Below, piece after piece: positions 49,286-58,560 of a DNA stretch of 64,000 nucleotides; the first letter of the stretch is position 1; the number at the start of each line of letters is the position of its first letter. Under the pieces are notes generated by a model that did not search any database, was not told the DNA's origin, and saw only the letters and a program-made list of their open reading frames with translations. A program made the position numbers and the translations under genes. The stretch spans positions 186,001 to 250,000 of the forward strand of contig JADNYV010000039.1 in assembly GCA_015501055.1 (NCBI GenBank). The letters are read 5' to 3'. This DNA comes from Mucidula mucida (Eukaryota; Basidiomycota; Agaricomycetes; Agaricales; Physalacriaceae).

Positions 49286-49290
49286 CAACT
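49286..49290. repeat. Target-site duplication, left (TCAAC)
   Basis: TCAAC precedes the left LTR and recurs directly after the right LTR (59980-59984), as expected for a 5-bp integrase cut. Confidence 0.9.
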
Positions 49291-49640
49291 GTGGGGGATT
49301 CGTGACAGTTACGATCCTTCCACACGTGGTTGTTTGTTCAGGTCAGTTCTCGAGAGAGGATTCGAGCGATGCTGAGTGGGATATAGAGTAGATTTCAAAA
49401 GGGTTGTTCCTACATACGATGCGAACAGTGCTAATTAACTAGTCCGGCGCACTGCCCGCATGAGTAAGTACGAGTCATACAAATTCCAAATCAAGTAAGC
49501 TACCACGTAGCGTACTTGTGTCCATAACGTGTCCAAGAGGATCGGGGATTGGTTCGAAAAGGTGGCAAACGTGTCCATAGGATGAGCGGCTATGTCCGCA
49601 GATAAGATAGAAAGATAGGAAAAATCACGCGCCCGTTACA
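49291..49640 (-). repeat. 3' LTR of the Ty3 element
   Basis: Starts TGTGGGGGATTC and ends GTTACA on the plus strand. Differs from the other LTR by one missing C near 49320. Confidence 0.95.
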
Positions 49641-49665
49641 TCCGCCCTTCAAGTCTTCCTTCCTG
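49641..49665 (-). other. Polypurine tract
   Basis: On the element's sense strand, AGGAAGGAAGACTTGAAGGG and GCGGA directly precede the LTR, a suitable plus-strand primer site. Confidence 0.55.
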
Positions 49666-49688
49666 CCACCATCACGGAAGACTTCCGA

Positions 49689-52085
49689 CTAATACACCCA
49701 ATCCTTGTCTTTGGTGGACTTGTACTTCTTGCGAACGGGTCCGGACGCGTCCTCGTCGTTGATACGGGATGTGCCTTGGGCCATACGACGCGCGGCCGCC
49801 TGGATCTCCAAGTGGTGCCTCTTCTTCGCCTTCTTCTTCAACCTCTCTTCAATCGCGGTCGTCTTCCGATCAGTGATGTGTTTCAACGACGACGCGGTCC
49901 TCCACAACATAAACTCTGTGATCTGGTCGCGCTCTCTTTCCACATATGTCTTCCCATCTGCCTCCATAATATTCCCCTTCAACCTTTCATCCTTCTCGCG
50001 ATCCACAACCTCGGTCTGGATTTTGACATCGTCGACAACCGACTCGCCCTCCGTACCTACATCAACGTCGAAGTCGGTGGAAGGGAACAGGGTGCCGTAC
50101 TCGACTGGGACGTCTGGGAGTTGGATTTCTCCGTCTGGAAGGGAGACCTCGACGAATCCGTCACCAAGTTTGGCTGCATTATAGCTGCTGGTGGCGGACT
50201 GGTAGAAGGCTGGGATAGGTTTGGCTGCGTCAAAGCCATGGGTGAGGGTATGGTTGTGGTAGTGCCAGATTTCTTTGAACTGGGCAGTGGTGAGACGGAT
50301 GCTGGGACCGAACTCGGTGGGAACGAAGTCAAAGTGTCCAGTGTCGTGATGGTACTGGATATTCTCGGCGTCGTAGCGTGGGATGGAAGGACCGGCGGTA
50401 CTGGGGCTGGGACCGGCATCCATGGCTGCATCGGTGGACAGATTGTCGACGGCGGGCATGGCGGAGGCGTCGTTATCAGATGTGCTGTCCATGGAGAGAT
50501 GCAGACGAAGCTGAGAAGGGTAATGCGAAGGCAGAGACGAATGGTGGGCAAGTAGAGGGGGTCGGATTTGCGAATTTGAGAAGTGCTGGTAAGTGTTGCT
50601 GACTTCTCTTCGCTCCCCCAGCTCTTTTATACGTTTTAGAGCTGGTATCTTGACCAAATCAAGTGATATTCCGCCGGCGAACGCAATTTGTTCATCTTCC
50701 TCTTCCAGGTTAGTATCCTTAGATTTCGGAAGTTTAGACGCGTCGCTAACGCCCACAGCCTCTAGATAATCCTGCAGGGCGTCAAGATGCTTGACGTGGT
50801 CCAATGGGAGCCATGTAACATCGCCGACTTTCCATAAAACTTTAAACAGTAAGTTTGGAGCTTTTCCTAAATGGGTCTCAATTTTGTTCACAGCCCATTC
50901 GCCCTTCAAACCGTCCAACAGCGATATCTGGCTCTCGCTTCGTCCTGGGAATAATCGGTCATCATTAGGATGATGTATCCGAAGGTGAGACGCGTGAAAT
51001 ACATCGTGCACGCCACGTTGCTTTAACGAGGATGGTAGGTCTATCTTGAACGACGAGTTTCCGAAGTCCTTCAAGATCTTGTATGGCCCGATGTACTTTG
51101 GGACGAGTTTCCTTGCAAGTCCTTTAGGAAACGTGATGTTCGTGGTGGAAATGTACACCAAGTCGTCCGTGGTAAAAGGTATAGCTTGCCTTTTCCGATT
51201 TGCGTCTCGAACTTGTTTGACTCGGGCGTTCAAGATACTGTCGTGAGCCGCCATTACGGCTAGCTTGATTCGCTGTGCGAATACGCGGACTGCGGGATAC
51301 TCACTCTTGTCGGGTGAGTCCCAAATCATCGAACGAGGCATCCGTCCCGAGTTCAGAAAGAAAGGTGCGTATCCTGTTGTCTCTGAACGTGCTAAATTAA
51401 TAGCGAACTCGATAGCAGGCAGTTTCGCGACCCAATCCTTCTGTGTTGGCGAAATACATTGCCTCAGCATTTGACTGATGGTTCGGTTTGCTTGTTCGGT
51501 CGCGCCGTCTGTTTGGGGGTGATAGGCACTCGACATCTTGAGTTTAGTGCCGATTAAGCTGTGCAGGTGAGTCCAGAAGGTACTGGTGAATAAAACATCA
51601 CGATCGCTAACAATTGCTTTTGGCAGTCCGTGGTGCCTATAGACTTCAGAGAACACAAGCTCAGCTATGTCGCGAGCCTTGTAGTTCACACGACCAGGTA
51701 CCAGATGAACCATACTGGTCAAGTGGTCGATTATTACGACAAGCGCATCAAAATTTCCGTCTCGGTTTGTGGAAACGGGCAAGGGATCCATAAAATCGAT
51801 CCCAATGGTGTCCCAGGGACGTTCTGGTGGGTTTAGCGGGTGCAGTAGGCCATACGGCTTCTGATTCGTTGGTTTAGAGCGGTGGCAAGTCTTACAGGAC
51901 TTGCAGTACTCTTCGACGTCGTGGACCATTGACTTCCACCACACATGGTTGCGCAAGTACTGCACGGTTTTCCGAGATCCGAGATGTGCAAGAAGTGAGT
52001 GTGCTTCATCGATGACAACTTCTCTAATGCTCCGATCTTTTGTTAGAAGATCTGGGATGCACAGCAGTCGGTTCCCGTCCGTCAT
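49689..52085 (-). CDS. Ty3 integrase with long C-terminal extension
   Basis: The 798-residue frame starts with the HHCC zinc finger (EAHSLLAHLGSRKTVQYLRN, CKSCKTCHRSK). The catalytic core has D in IGIDFMDPLP, D in IVSDRDVLFTS and E in HPQTDGATEQANR. A chromodomain-like block follows (LFKVLWKVGDVTWLPLDHV, LDALQDYLEAVGV). About 340 further residues (Pro/Ser/Asp-rich, then a basic KKKAKKRHHLEIQAAARRM end) have no counterpart in ordinary Ty3 integrases. The frame continues upstream past an in-frame TGA at 52122-52124 into RNase H. The product joins element DNA to the host genome. Confidence 0.9.
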   Translation of the reverse strand: MTDGNRLLCIPDLLTKDRSIREVVIDEAHSLLAHLGSRKTVQYLRNHVWWKSMVHDVEEYCKSCKTCHRSKPTNQKPYGLLHPLNPPERPWDTIGIDFMDPLPVSTNRDGNFDALVVIIDHLTSMVHLVPGRVNYKARDIAELVFSEVYRHHGLPKAIVSDRDVLFTSTFWTHLHSLIGTKLKMSSAYHPQTDGATEQANRTISQMLRQCISPTQKDWVAKLPAIEFAINLARSETTGYAPFFLNSGRMPRSMIWDSPDKSEYPAVRVFAQRIKLAVMAAHDSILNARVKQVRDANRKRQAIPFTTDDLVYISTTNITFPKGLARKLVPKYIGPYKILKDFGNSSFKIDLPSSLKQRGVHDVFHASHLRIHHPNDDRLFPGRSESQISLLDGLKGEWAVNKIETHLGKAPNLLFKVLWKVGDVTWLPLDHVKHLDALQDYLEAVGVSDASKLPKSKDTNLEEEDEQIAFAGGISLDLVKIPALKRIKELGERREVSNTYQHFSNSQIRPPLLAHHSSLPSHYPSQLRLHLSMDSTSDNDASAMPAVDNLSTDAAMDAGPSPSTAGPSIPRYDAENIQYHHDTGHFDFVPTEFGPSIRLTTAQFKEIWHYHNHTLTHGFDAAKPIPAFYQSATSSYNAAKLGDGFVEVSLPDGEIQLPDVPVEYGTLFPSTDFDVDVGTEGESVVDDVKIQTEVVDREKDERLKGNIMEADGKTYVERERDQITEFMLWRTASSLKHITDRKTTAIEERLKKKAKKRHHLEIQAAARRMAQGTSRINDEDASGPVRKKYKSTKDKDWVY

Positions 52086-52121
52086 GGTGATGTATATGAG
52101 CCCATTTTTGATGGTAAAGTT

Positions 52122-53459
52122 TCAAAATTCCTTCGGCTTGGCCAAGATATCTCTAAATAGCTTGTCAGATGCGTAACGATGCCGGATTTCTTCGACAAGG
52201 GTTATGCCCGCGCGCCCTTCAGCTAGCGTCTCAAAAAAGGAATCCTCAAAGTCAACGGTGATTTCCTTTTCGGGAATAGTATCCTCGCGTTTCTCACTAG
52301 TTTTGCTTGTGGACCCTGGTAATTCAGCGGTCTTCAGGGTAGATTTAAGCGGTGTGCTTCCATTCTCTGGGGCGCTTTCTAACTCTCTTTTGTCAAATTG
52401 AGGTACTGACGGAGCTTCTTGTGCAGGTTCAACTTGTTTGGAATTTTCGTTGGTACCCTCGCCCTCCTTTCGTTCTCGTGGGCCTTTGAGGACGAAACGA
52501 TCTTTGACACATTGAGCAAACATGCCACTAGTCTCCTTCTTTCGAGGTCAAAGGTTCATTGCATTAACATCAAGCCCAGTGCTTTCATCCGATGAATCGC
52601 ACTGATAGGTCAAGTTTTCAGCTTCCGTGCTAACGTACACAGGCATTGACACTGCCTCCTTCTCCGATATCAATGTATCATTGAAGAACACGTCGTGATA
52701 CGTGTACTCGCTTAGCGCGCGTACAGTTCCAGGCGCATCATTCGCGTAAATGCGAGACAGCGCATCAGCTACGATGTTGGATTCACCCGGTATGTACTTC
52801 ACCGTGAAATTAAATTCACCAATATGTTCTAACCACCGGGCTTGTCGCGGTTTCAGCTCTATTTTGCTTAACAGAGGCTCAAGACCCTTATGGTCCGTTA
52901 CCCATGTGAACGGAGCACCAACAAGGATATCGCGATGCCGTAACATCGTCTCAACGCCAGCAAGCATCTCGATATCTTGAACCGGGTAATTCTGCTGAGC
53001 TGAATTTAGTTTCGCCGAATAAAACGCCGCAATTCTCGCGTTCGACCAAGTAGGACCTTGCGCCACATAACCCGCGACGCCCGTAGCACTGCCATCAGTA
53101 ACTACCCAAATAGGATCTGCTCCTGGTGAGTAGTCAATTGGTTTCCTGCGATGATTCCTCGCTTGCTCAATCTTGTCTTTCACATCTTGAAAGGCACGCT
53201 GTTCCGTGAAGCCCCAGCGAAACGGTTCGGTATCACCGGTGATCTTCGAGAGAACACCCATGGGAATGCGAACGTCACCCGCATCATCTGCCAAGTATCC
53301 CGCAGCTCCAAGAAATCCACGTAGTAAGTCGCGATTCGTTGGAGTGGGCCACTTGTTGATTGCATCAACTTTGTCAGGATCCATCCGGATGCCTTCGTCG
53401 TCGATGATTCGACCGAGTACTTTCAGTTCTTTCGCTAGAAAGAATACCTTATGCTCGCC
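52122..53459 (-). CDS. Ty3 RNase H and linker
   Basis: Residues DPDKVDAINKWPTPTNRDLL form the RT connection; RNase H follows with WVVTDGSATGVAGYVAQG, IEMLAGVETMLRHRDILVG, PFTWVTDHKGLEPLLSK and NIVADALSRIY. A low-complexity linker (VEPAQEAPSVPQFDKREL) leads to integrase. A TGA at 52548-52550 and another at 52122-52124 interrupt what is otherwise a single frame; both could derive from tryptophan codons. The start joins the RT frame through a lost A at 53470-53475. Confidence 0.85.
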
Positions 53460-56400
53460 TAAGTAGAACTTTTTTGACGGAGTAAATCAATACAGGTTTT
53501 TACATGCTTGATGTGATCCTCGAGTGTATCGGAGTAGATAATAATATCATCAAGATAGACGTCCATGAACCGACCGATATACGGTGAGAATATGTGGTTC
53601 ATGAGAGCCTGGAAGGTAGCAGGTGCATTGCAGTCACCCTGCTGCATCACTAGACTGACCATGTTCCCGTCTGGAGTGGATACAGCCGTGCGAGAGACAT
53701 GAGCGGGTTCAATGCGGACCTGTTCATATGCATCACTAGAATCCATCAAAGAACAATATCTTCTGCGTGCAACTCGTCTCAGAATGCCCTCAATCGGCGG
53801 CATTGGAGAAGCCATCTTTCGTGTGTTCGCGTTTCGGGCTCGGAGATCAACCACAACACGTAGTTTGGTTTTGTCGCTGACTTTAGGTATCAAAAGCAGC
53901 GGGACAGTGTTTCTCGCATTCGTGAGTTTCCATCGTCCTGTCTTGATATAGGCATCACGTTTCTGAGCCCATTCATTACACATTCTGTCTGGACAATGAG
54001 ATGGACGCCACTTGATAATCAAGTTTTCATCAATCAACGGGATAGTGTGATTGATGTCTCGTAGAGGAGGAAGTGGGGTTTCAGCAGCTTTCAGGAAGAG
54101 AGGTCGAGCATATTCAACAAGTTCTCGTCTGTACGTCTCAAGACCTTCTTCATAAATGACCGTGGCTCGGGATGCTAACTCCGCTACACCCTTGCCGATC
54201 AGGGGTAACGACTTGTTGCTTCCGACTATCACCTTTGAGTCGTTGAAGCCCACTGTCATCTTGTGCTGATATAGGAATGGAGTCCCTAGGATTACATCGT
54301 AATTGGCGACATTCACAATGTCAAAATACCTTGTTTCATCAATACCTTGGTACTGGAGCTGGACAGTCGTTCCAAAGTTGATTTTAGACCTCGATCCTTG
54401 AACGGCAAGTTGCAGAGGCAGCGACGAGGCAAGTTCTTCTTTTCTGAGCTTCAGCTGATCTGCAATCATGGTGGACATGAAATCTCCCATAGATCCAGTG
54501 TCCAGCAACGCGCGAACCGGATGCCCGTTCAACTCGATCTGGATCACCAACGTTCGAGGAATTCTTCGTGTTATATCCTTGATTCGAGACGTGTTCCTCT
54601 GAACTCCCGCCAATTTATTGCGAGGTATCTGTACTCCAGACAGATGAAAAGAAGTACCGTCTTCATGTCCTAATTGGAAGGACAGCATCAAGCATGGTAA
54701 GGACAGCCAGAACTGTTCCCATCCCCTCATCTGATCATTCAGAAACCCAAATATAGGTGTGTCGTCGTCTTCCCAGAGATCAAAGTCGTACTCATGATCT
54801 CTCCAGACGTGCGCTAATCGAACACGATACCAACGCGCCAAGTCAAATAGGCCGTTCTCCACCAATTCCAAGTCCAGGTTCGTGATGAATGTCAGATGGT
54901 TATCTCTGATCTCACTGATGCTCTCATCTGTCCAGGATCGTCGTACATCAAATCTTCGGACGTTAGGGTTGTACGGGGACACATGGTCACCCATGTACGG
55001 TTGATGCAAGAGAAGTAATTCTTCTATTCCCTCAATCAACGCATCGCCCATGCGTCCTTGACCGATCCAGGGTGCTCCCATAGGCCAGTGGTCATGAGTC
55101 ATTCCGAGACGAAGACTGCGTTCGTGCGCATACCACTGGACAACACAAAAATCCGGATTTTTGAGCCAAGAAGATCGTATTTCAAATCGCGATTCTTTGT
55201 TGGAGTGGATAAAGAGCGTGTCGACAATAACATGGTGCGTATTATTCATTCGGTACACTATGAACCAACACCAATCAATGTCAGGTGGTATAGGTTCACC
55301 CGGATACGGAGCACTACTGCTAAGATGGTACTCTGCAGTGTTCGCAATTACATCGCCAATTGCGCGAGGTGCGGGATCAGTATTTCGTCCGAACGCAGGT
55401 ATGTTGAACCGTCGATATTGCCAGATTCCTGTTCTTGACCCTCTAGCAGGTTGATCTTTAGGGACTCGAGGCATCATACTCGTGTCTGGCTCAGGTATGT
55501 GTCTTCCAGCAATAGATGAAGTTACCGTGGTAACAAGTCCGTCCAGCCAGGAACTAAATAATTCGAAAGCCAAGTCTTCATCCACGGGTTTGTGCAAGAT
55601 CGTAGATATGTCTGACTCTCTTATCGAATCAGAATGATCTGGAGACGAGTTCTCGGGTGTATCTGACAAGGATGCGACGGAGTCATGCAGTATGTCATAG
55701 TCTGACAGGTCTGATTCTGATACTGACTGCAATTCTGGCATAGATCCATCATTTGAGTCGTCATCATCAGAGGTATAACTCGAACTCGACGTGCTCGTTT
55801 TGTCATACGAGCTTGTTTCGGTACTTGTTGCAGTGTCGCTGTCAGAATCGGGTTCGTCCTCTTCGGGAATTGGAGAGAGTCGTCTCTCCCACCCTTGGGA
55901 AATCAAGGTAACAATTTCATCAAAGAGTTCTTCTACGTCGAGATACTTACGTAGAAGCTCTTCAGACTCACAGATTGCCTGCGGACTGCAGTATTCAGTA
56001 GAATGACCGTCATCAATGCACTCAGTGCATAAATGTGCCCGAGGTTCGTCATTCTCCATTCGGGTTAAGATGTCTGCCAATATTTCAGACGTCGTATCCT
56101 CCGGTAGGGCCATAGTGGCCACCATTCGTTCCTCATAGAAGTATTGGACAATGTGTCGTTGTACAATCCGAACGAAGTCACAACCTGGAGCGAGTCGGAT
56201 CGCGTGCCAAGGTTCTAGCTGTAGTTCCTGCTCCTTGCTCATCTCATCAGGAACTGATTGCTCTTGAGAGCATTCCTTGTTGATCTCCTCTGTCTCAGAG
56301 ATATCCAATTCGGAAACAGCCATCAAATCAGGTAAGGAATTGTTGTCCAAGTCCTCATCTGTCTCTGATACAGACAACAGATCAGGCATCGACTCATCAC

Positions 56401-56938
56401 CGGAGTCGTCAACATATATGTCTGCGGGATCCAAGTCTGATCCCTCTAAAGAGTCGGAACCGGCAATTAGGTCTGGTAGCGAGTTGTATTCGGATTCGTT
56501 ATCCGAGTCCGATTCACTGGGAATTCCAGGTATACTTTCATTCCATAGCGAGTCTATGTGATCATGAATCTCGTCTAGCAAAGTCTGTAGGTCCAGATAT
56601 CCCCGAAGAATATCCTCAACCTCTGAAACTGCCGGTGAGCTGTCTCTCTCGACTGGCGCTGATGAGTTCCCAAATCTCGGGTTTTCAACAGCTTCCCAAG
56701 TTGAAAGAATACCAACCAGAGTGTCAGAGGTTGTAGATTCAGATAAGGATATCATTACCGAATGAGTTCCAATGTCGAGTCTAACGTGCCGTTGTACCAG
56801 GTCAACAAAGTCGACTTTTATGTCTTCCATCATGTCCCGGAAGAAACGCCAGGTATCAAGGTGCTCTGAGTCAATTACCGACACTGATTCATCAGTGTTA
56901 ATTGGTTCCAGACTTTCAGCTTCTACAAGCATCGTCAA
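53459..56938 (-). CDS. Ty3 Pol: long acidic N-region, protease, reverse transcriptase
   Basis: The frame has 1159 residues. Protease lies near residue 811 (LLDTGSMGDFMS) with VILGTPFLYQHKMTV. RT runs from KWRPSHCP to the YLDD active site (FMDVYLDDIIIYSD, about residue 1124), with DSSDAYEQVRIEP and QQGDCNAPATFQALMNHIF. Before the protease are some 780 residues not usual for Ty3 Pol: two related modules (VDFVDLVQRHVRL at about residue 38 and CDFVRIVQRHIVQ at about 252), acidic linkers with repeated NSLPDLIAGS-like motifs, and an unknown 300-residue domain. The frame is in phase with gag across one TAA. Confidence 0.88.
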   Translation of the reverse strand: MTMLVEAESLEPINTDESVSVIDSEHLDTWRFFRDMMEDIKVDFVDLVQRHVRLDIGTHSVMISLSESTTSDTLVGILSTWEAVENPRFGNSSAPVERDSSPAVSEVEDILRGYLDLQTLLDEIHDHIDSLWNESIPGIPSESDSDNESEYNSLPDLIAGSDSLEGSDLDPADIYVDDSGDESMPDLLSVSETDEDLDNNSLPDLMAVSELDISETEEINKECSQEQSVPDEMSKEQELQLEPWHAIRLAPGCDFVRIVQRHIVQYFYEERMVATMALPEDTTSEILADILTRMENDEPRAHLCTECIDDGHSTEYCSPQAICESEELLRKYLDVEELFDEIVTLISQGWERRLSPIPEEDEPDSDSDTATSTETSSYDKTSTSSSSYTSDDDDSNDGSMPELQSVSESDLSDYDILHDSVASLSDTPENSSPDHSDSIRESDISTILHKPVDEDLAFELFSSWLDGLVTTVTSSIAGRHIPEPDTSMMPRVPKDQPARGSRTGIWQYRRFNIPAFGRNTDPAPRAIGDVIANTAEYHLSSSAPYPGEPIPPDIDWCWFIVYRMNNTHHVIVDTLFIHSNKESRFEIRSSWLKNPDFCVVQWYAHERSLRLGMTHDHWPMGAPWIGQGRMGDALIEGIEELLLLHQPYMGDHVSPYNPNVRRFDVRRSWTDESISEIRDNHLTFITNLDLELVENGLFDLARWYRVRLAHVWRDHEYDFDLWEDDDTPIFGFLNDQMRGWEQFWLSLPCLMLSFQLGHEDGTSFHLSGVQIPRNKLAGVQRNTSRIKDITRRIPRTLVIQIELNGHPVRALLDTGSMGDFMSTMIADQLKLRKEELASSLPLQLAVQGSRSKINFGTTVQLQYQGIDETRYFDIVNVANYDVILGTPFLYQHKMTVGFNDSKVIVGSNKSLPLIGKGVAELASRATVIYEEGLETYRRELVEYARPLFLKAAETPLPPLRDINHTIPLIDENLIIKWRPSHCPDRMCNEWAQKRDAYIKTGRWKLTNARNTVPLLLIPKVSDKTKLRVVVDLRARNANTRKMASPMPPIEGILRRVARRRYCSLMDSSDAYEQVRIEPAHVSRTAVSTPDGNMVSLVMQQGDCNAPATFQALMNHIFSPYIGRFMDVYLDDIIIYSDTLEDHIKHVKTCIDLLRQKSST

Positions 56939-57010
56939 ATCATCGTCGGGGTCCGATTCAAACGTTACCGAGTGGATCCCCGGTACCCTTCTAGTAGCAT
57001 CAGATTGTTT

Positions 57011-58480
57011 TTAAAGCTGTTCGATGTCTATATCGACACCAGCAGCTCGCATTCCAGGTGGTGAGTTGCCTTTCCCAGATACAAACTTCCCCAGTGGGCA
57101 CTGACGAGCCATGTGACCAGGTTCCTTGCAGCGGAAGCATTTTCCCACTGCTCGCAACTCTTCCTTCTCCTTCTCGGAGAGTTCAGTTTGCGGTGACGTG
57201 GTTTGCAAGGTGCTGGCTATGCCATTACCACCAAATTGATTACCCAATGGGCGAGTGTAGGATTTACGGTTCTTGTGATGGGGCTTGAATTTCTGTTTCT
57301 TCTCTGATCGAGATGTTTTCACAGAGTGACTGTGTATCTTGACGGGTTCTGTATGCTTGGATCCAGACGATTTGCCGTGACCCGACTTATCCTTCTTCTT
57401 TCCAGAGGAAGGTGTGGCAACATTCTCGATTAATTCAAGCAGTTTGGCTTGCTGCTCAACATCGCTGTATGACGAGATCTCCGGATTGAGCTTTTCTTGC
57501 CAAAGTCCTTGCTGTAAGTTCTTGTTTAATCCAGACCACAGCTTGTGAACCTTCTCACGTTCGTCCATCAGGCCGACCATATTGAACAGTTCACGCAGTT
57601 CTCCAGTATACTGGCGAACTGTCTTGTCATTCTGAAAACTTTGCCGTAACTTTTGTCGTTGGTCGAGACGAAATGTCAATGGGAAACAGTAATTGTATAG
57701 TTCAATAAAGAACTGTTTCAACCGCCAAGCCTTTGGGTCGTCTGAGACGGAAGACACGTAGAAGTCGTGTGCAGTGCCAGACAAGTACCGCGAGAGTTTC
57801 AACACGCGACTGCTTTTTGGCACACGGCCGTCTCGCACATACGCGGTTCCATCAGTAACGAACTTCATAAAAGATCGCAAGTCAGCTGCACCGTTATATT
57901 TCTCCGGCGAATCAGGCTTCAGCAACGATTTCTGATGCTTTTTCGAGGACTTCTTTGACCGTTTCTTTGACCTCTTTGAGCCTTTGCCATGCCGTTTGGA
58001 CTTGTGCTTCCTGCCTTTGCCGGAACTCGAGCTTGAACTCGAGCTCGACAACGAGTTACTACTGCTGGAAGTGGACAAGTCAGATTCCTCAGAGTCTGAA
58101 CTACTACTAGAGTCTGAGCTTGAGGAGTCAGAACTTGAAGATGAGGAGCTCGAACTAGAGCTGGGATCCGACTCGGATTCAGCCTTAGATTTCTTACGGC
58201 TAGATCTTAATTTCAACGCCTTAGCCAGATAACTGTTTGGCGCAATCTGATCAACGGGTTTGGACGACATGCCGGCTTTGGGACTAGCTTGTGCCTTGCT
58301 TGCTTGTTGTTTCTTGCCACGACGATCAGGACAATCATGGACCAAATCTTGGATATGATTTTCCATAAGATCTGTCATGGGCTCAGATGAGGCTCTGCTT
58401 GATTTCTTCTTAAAGTGCTTCTTCTCAGATTTCTCCGGACTAGCAGGGCAACTTCCGTTCTCTGCTGATTTGTATGTCTC
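57011..58480 (-). CDS. Ty3 Gag with zinc knuckle
   Basis: Gag core helices are recognisable (DLRSFMKFVTDGTAYVRDGR, LKQFFIELYNYCFPLTF, VRQYTGELRELFNMVGLMDE), and the C-terminus has a CX2CX4HX4C zinc knuckle (CFRCKEPGHMARQC). A long Ser/Asp/Glu run and a Lys/Arg-rich stretch (KHKSKRHGKGSKRSKKRSKK) precede them. The ATG at 58378 is internal: the open frame extends up to about 58480, where an acceptor (GCGAG) may splice it to the upstream ORF (intron 58480-58596). It packages element RNA. The stop TAA is at 57011-57013. Confidence 0.88.
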   Translation of the reverse strand, partial: ETYKSAENGSCPASPEKSEKKHFKKKSSRASSEPMTDLMENHIQDLVHDCPDRRGKKQQASKAQASPKAGMSSKPVDQIAPNSYLAKALKLRSSRKKSKAESESDPSSSSSSSSSSSDSSSSDSSSSSDSEESDLSTSSSSNSLSSSSSSSSSGKGRKHKSKRHGKGSKRSKKRSKKSSKKHQKSLLKPDSPEKYNGAADLRSFMKFVTDGTAYVRDGRVPKSSRVLKLSRYLSGTAHDFYVSSVSDDPKAWRLKQFFIELYNYCFPLTFRLDQRQKLRQSFQNDKTVRQYTGELRELFNMVGLMDEREKVHKLWSGLNKNLQQGLWQEKLNPEISSYSDVEQQAKLLELIENVATPSSGKKKDKSGHGKSSGSKHTEPVKIHSHSVKTSRSEKKQKFKPHHKNRKSYTRPLGNQFGGNGIASTLQTTSPQTELSEKEKEELRAVGKCFRCKEPGHMARQCPLGKFVSGKGNSPPGMRAAGVDIDIEQL

Positions 58481-58560
58481 GCTTATGTTATACGTACACG
58501 CGTAGCATGGATGTTATAGGTACACAGGCTCCGAATGTACACCTTGTCTGAAGACCACCA

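Noticed and set aside
57980..58230. Acidic Leu/Glu-rich plus-strand ORF
   Set aside because: It is the complement of the Ser-rich run in the Ty3 gag gene.
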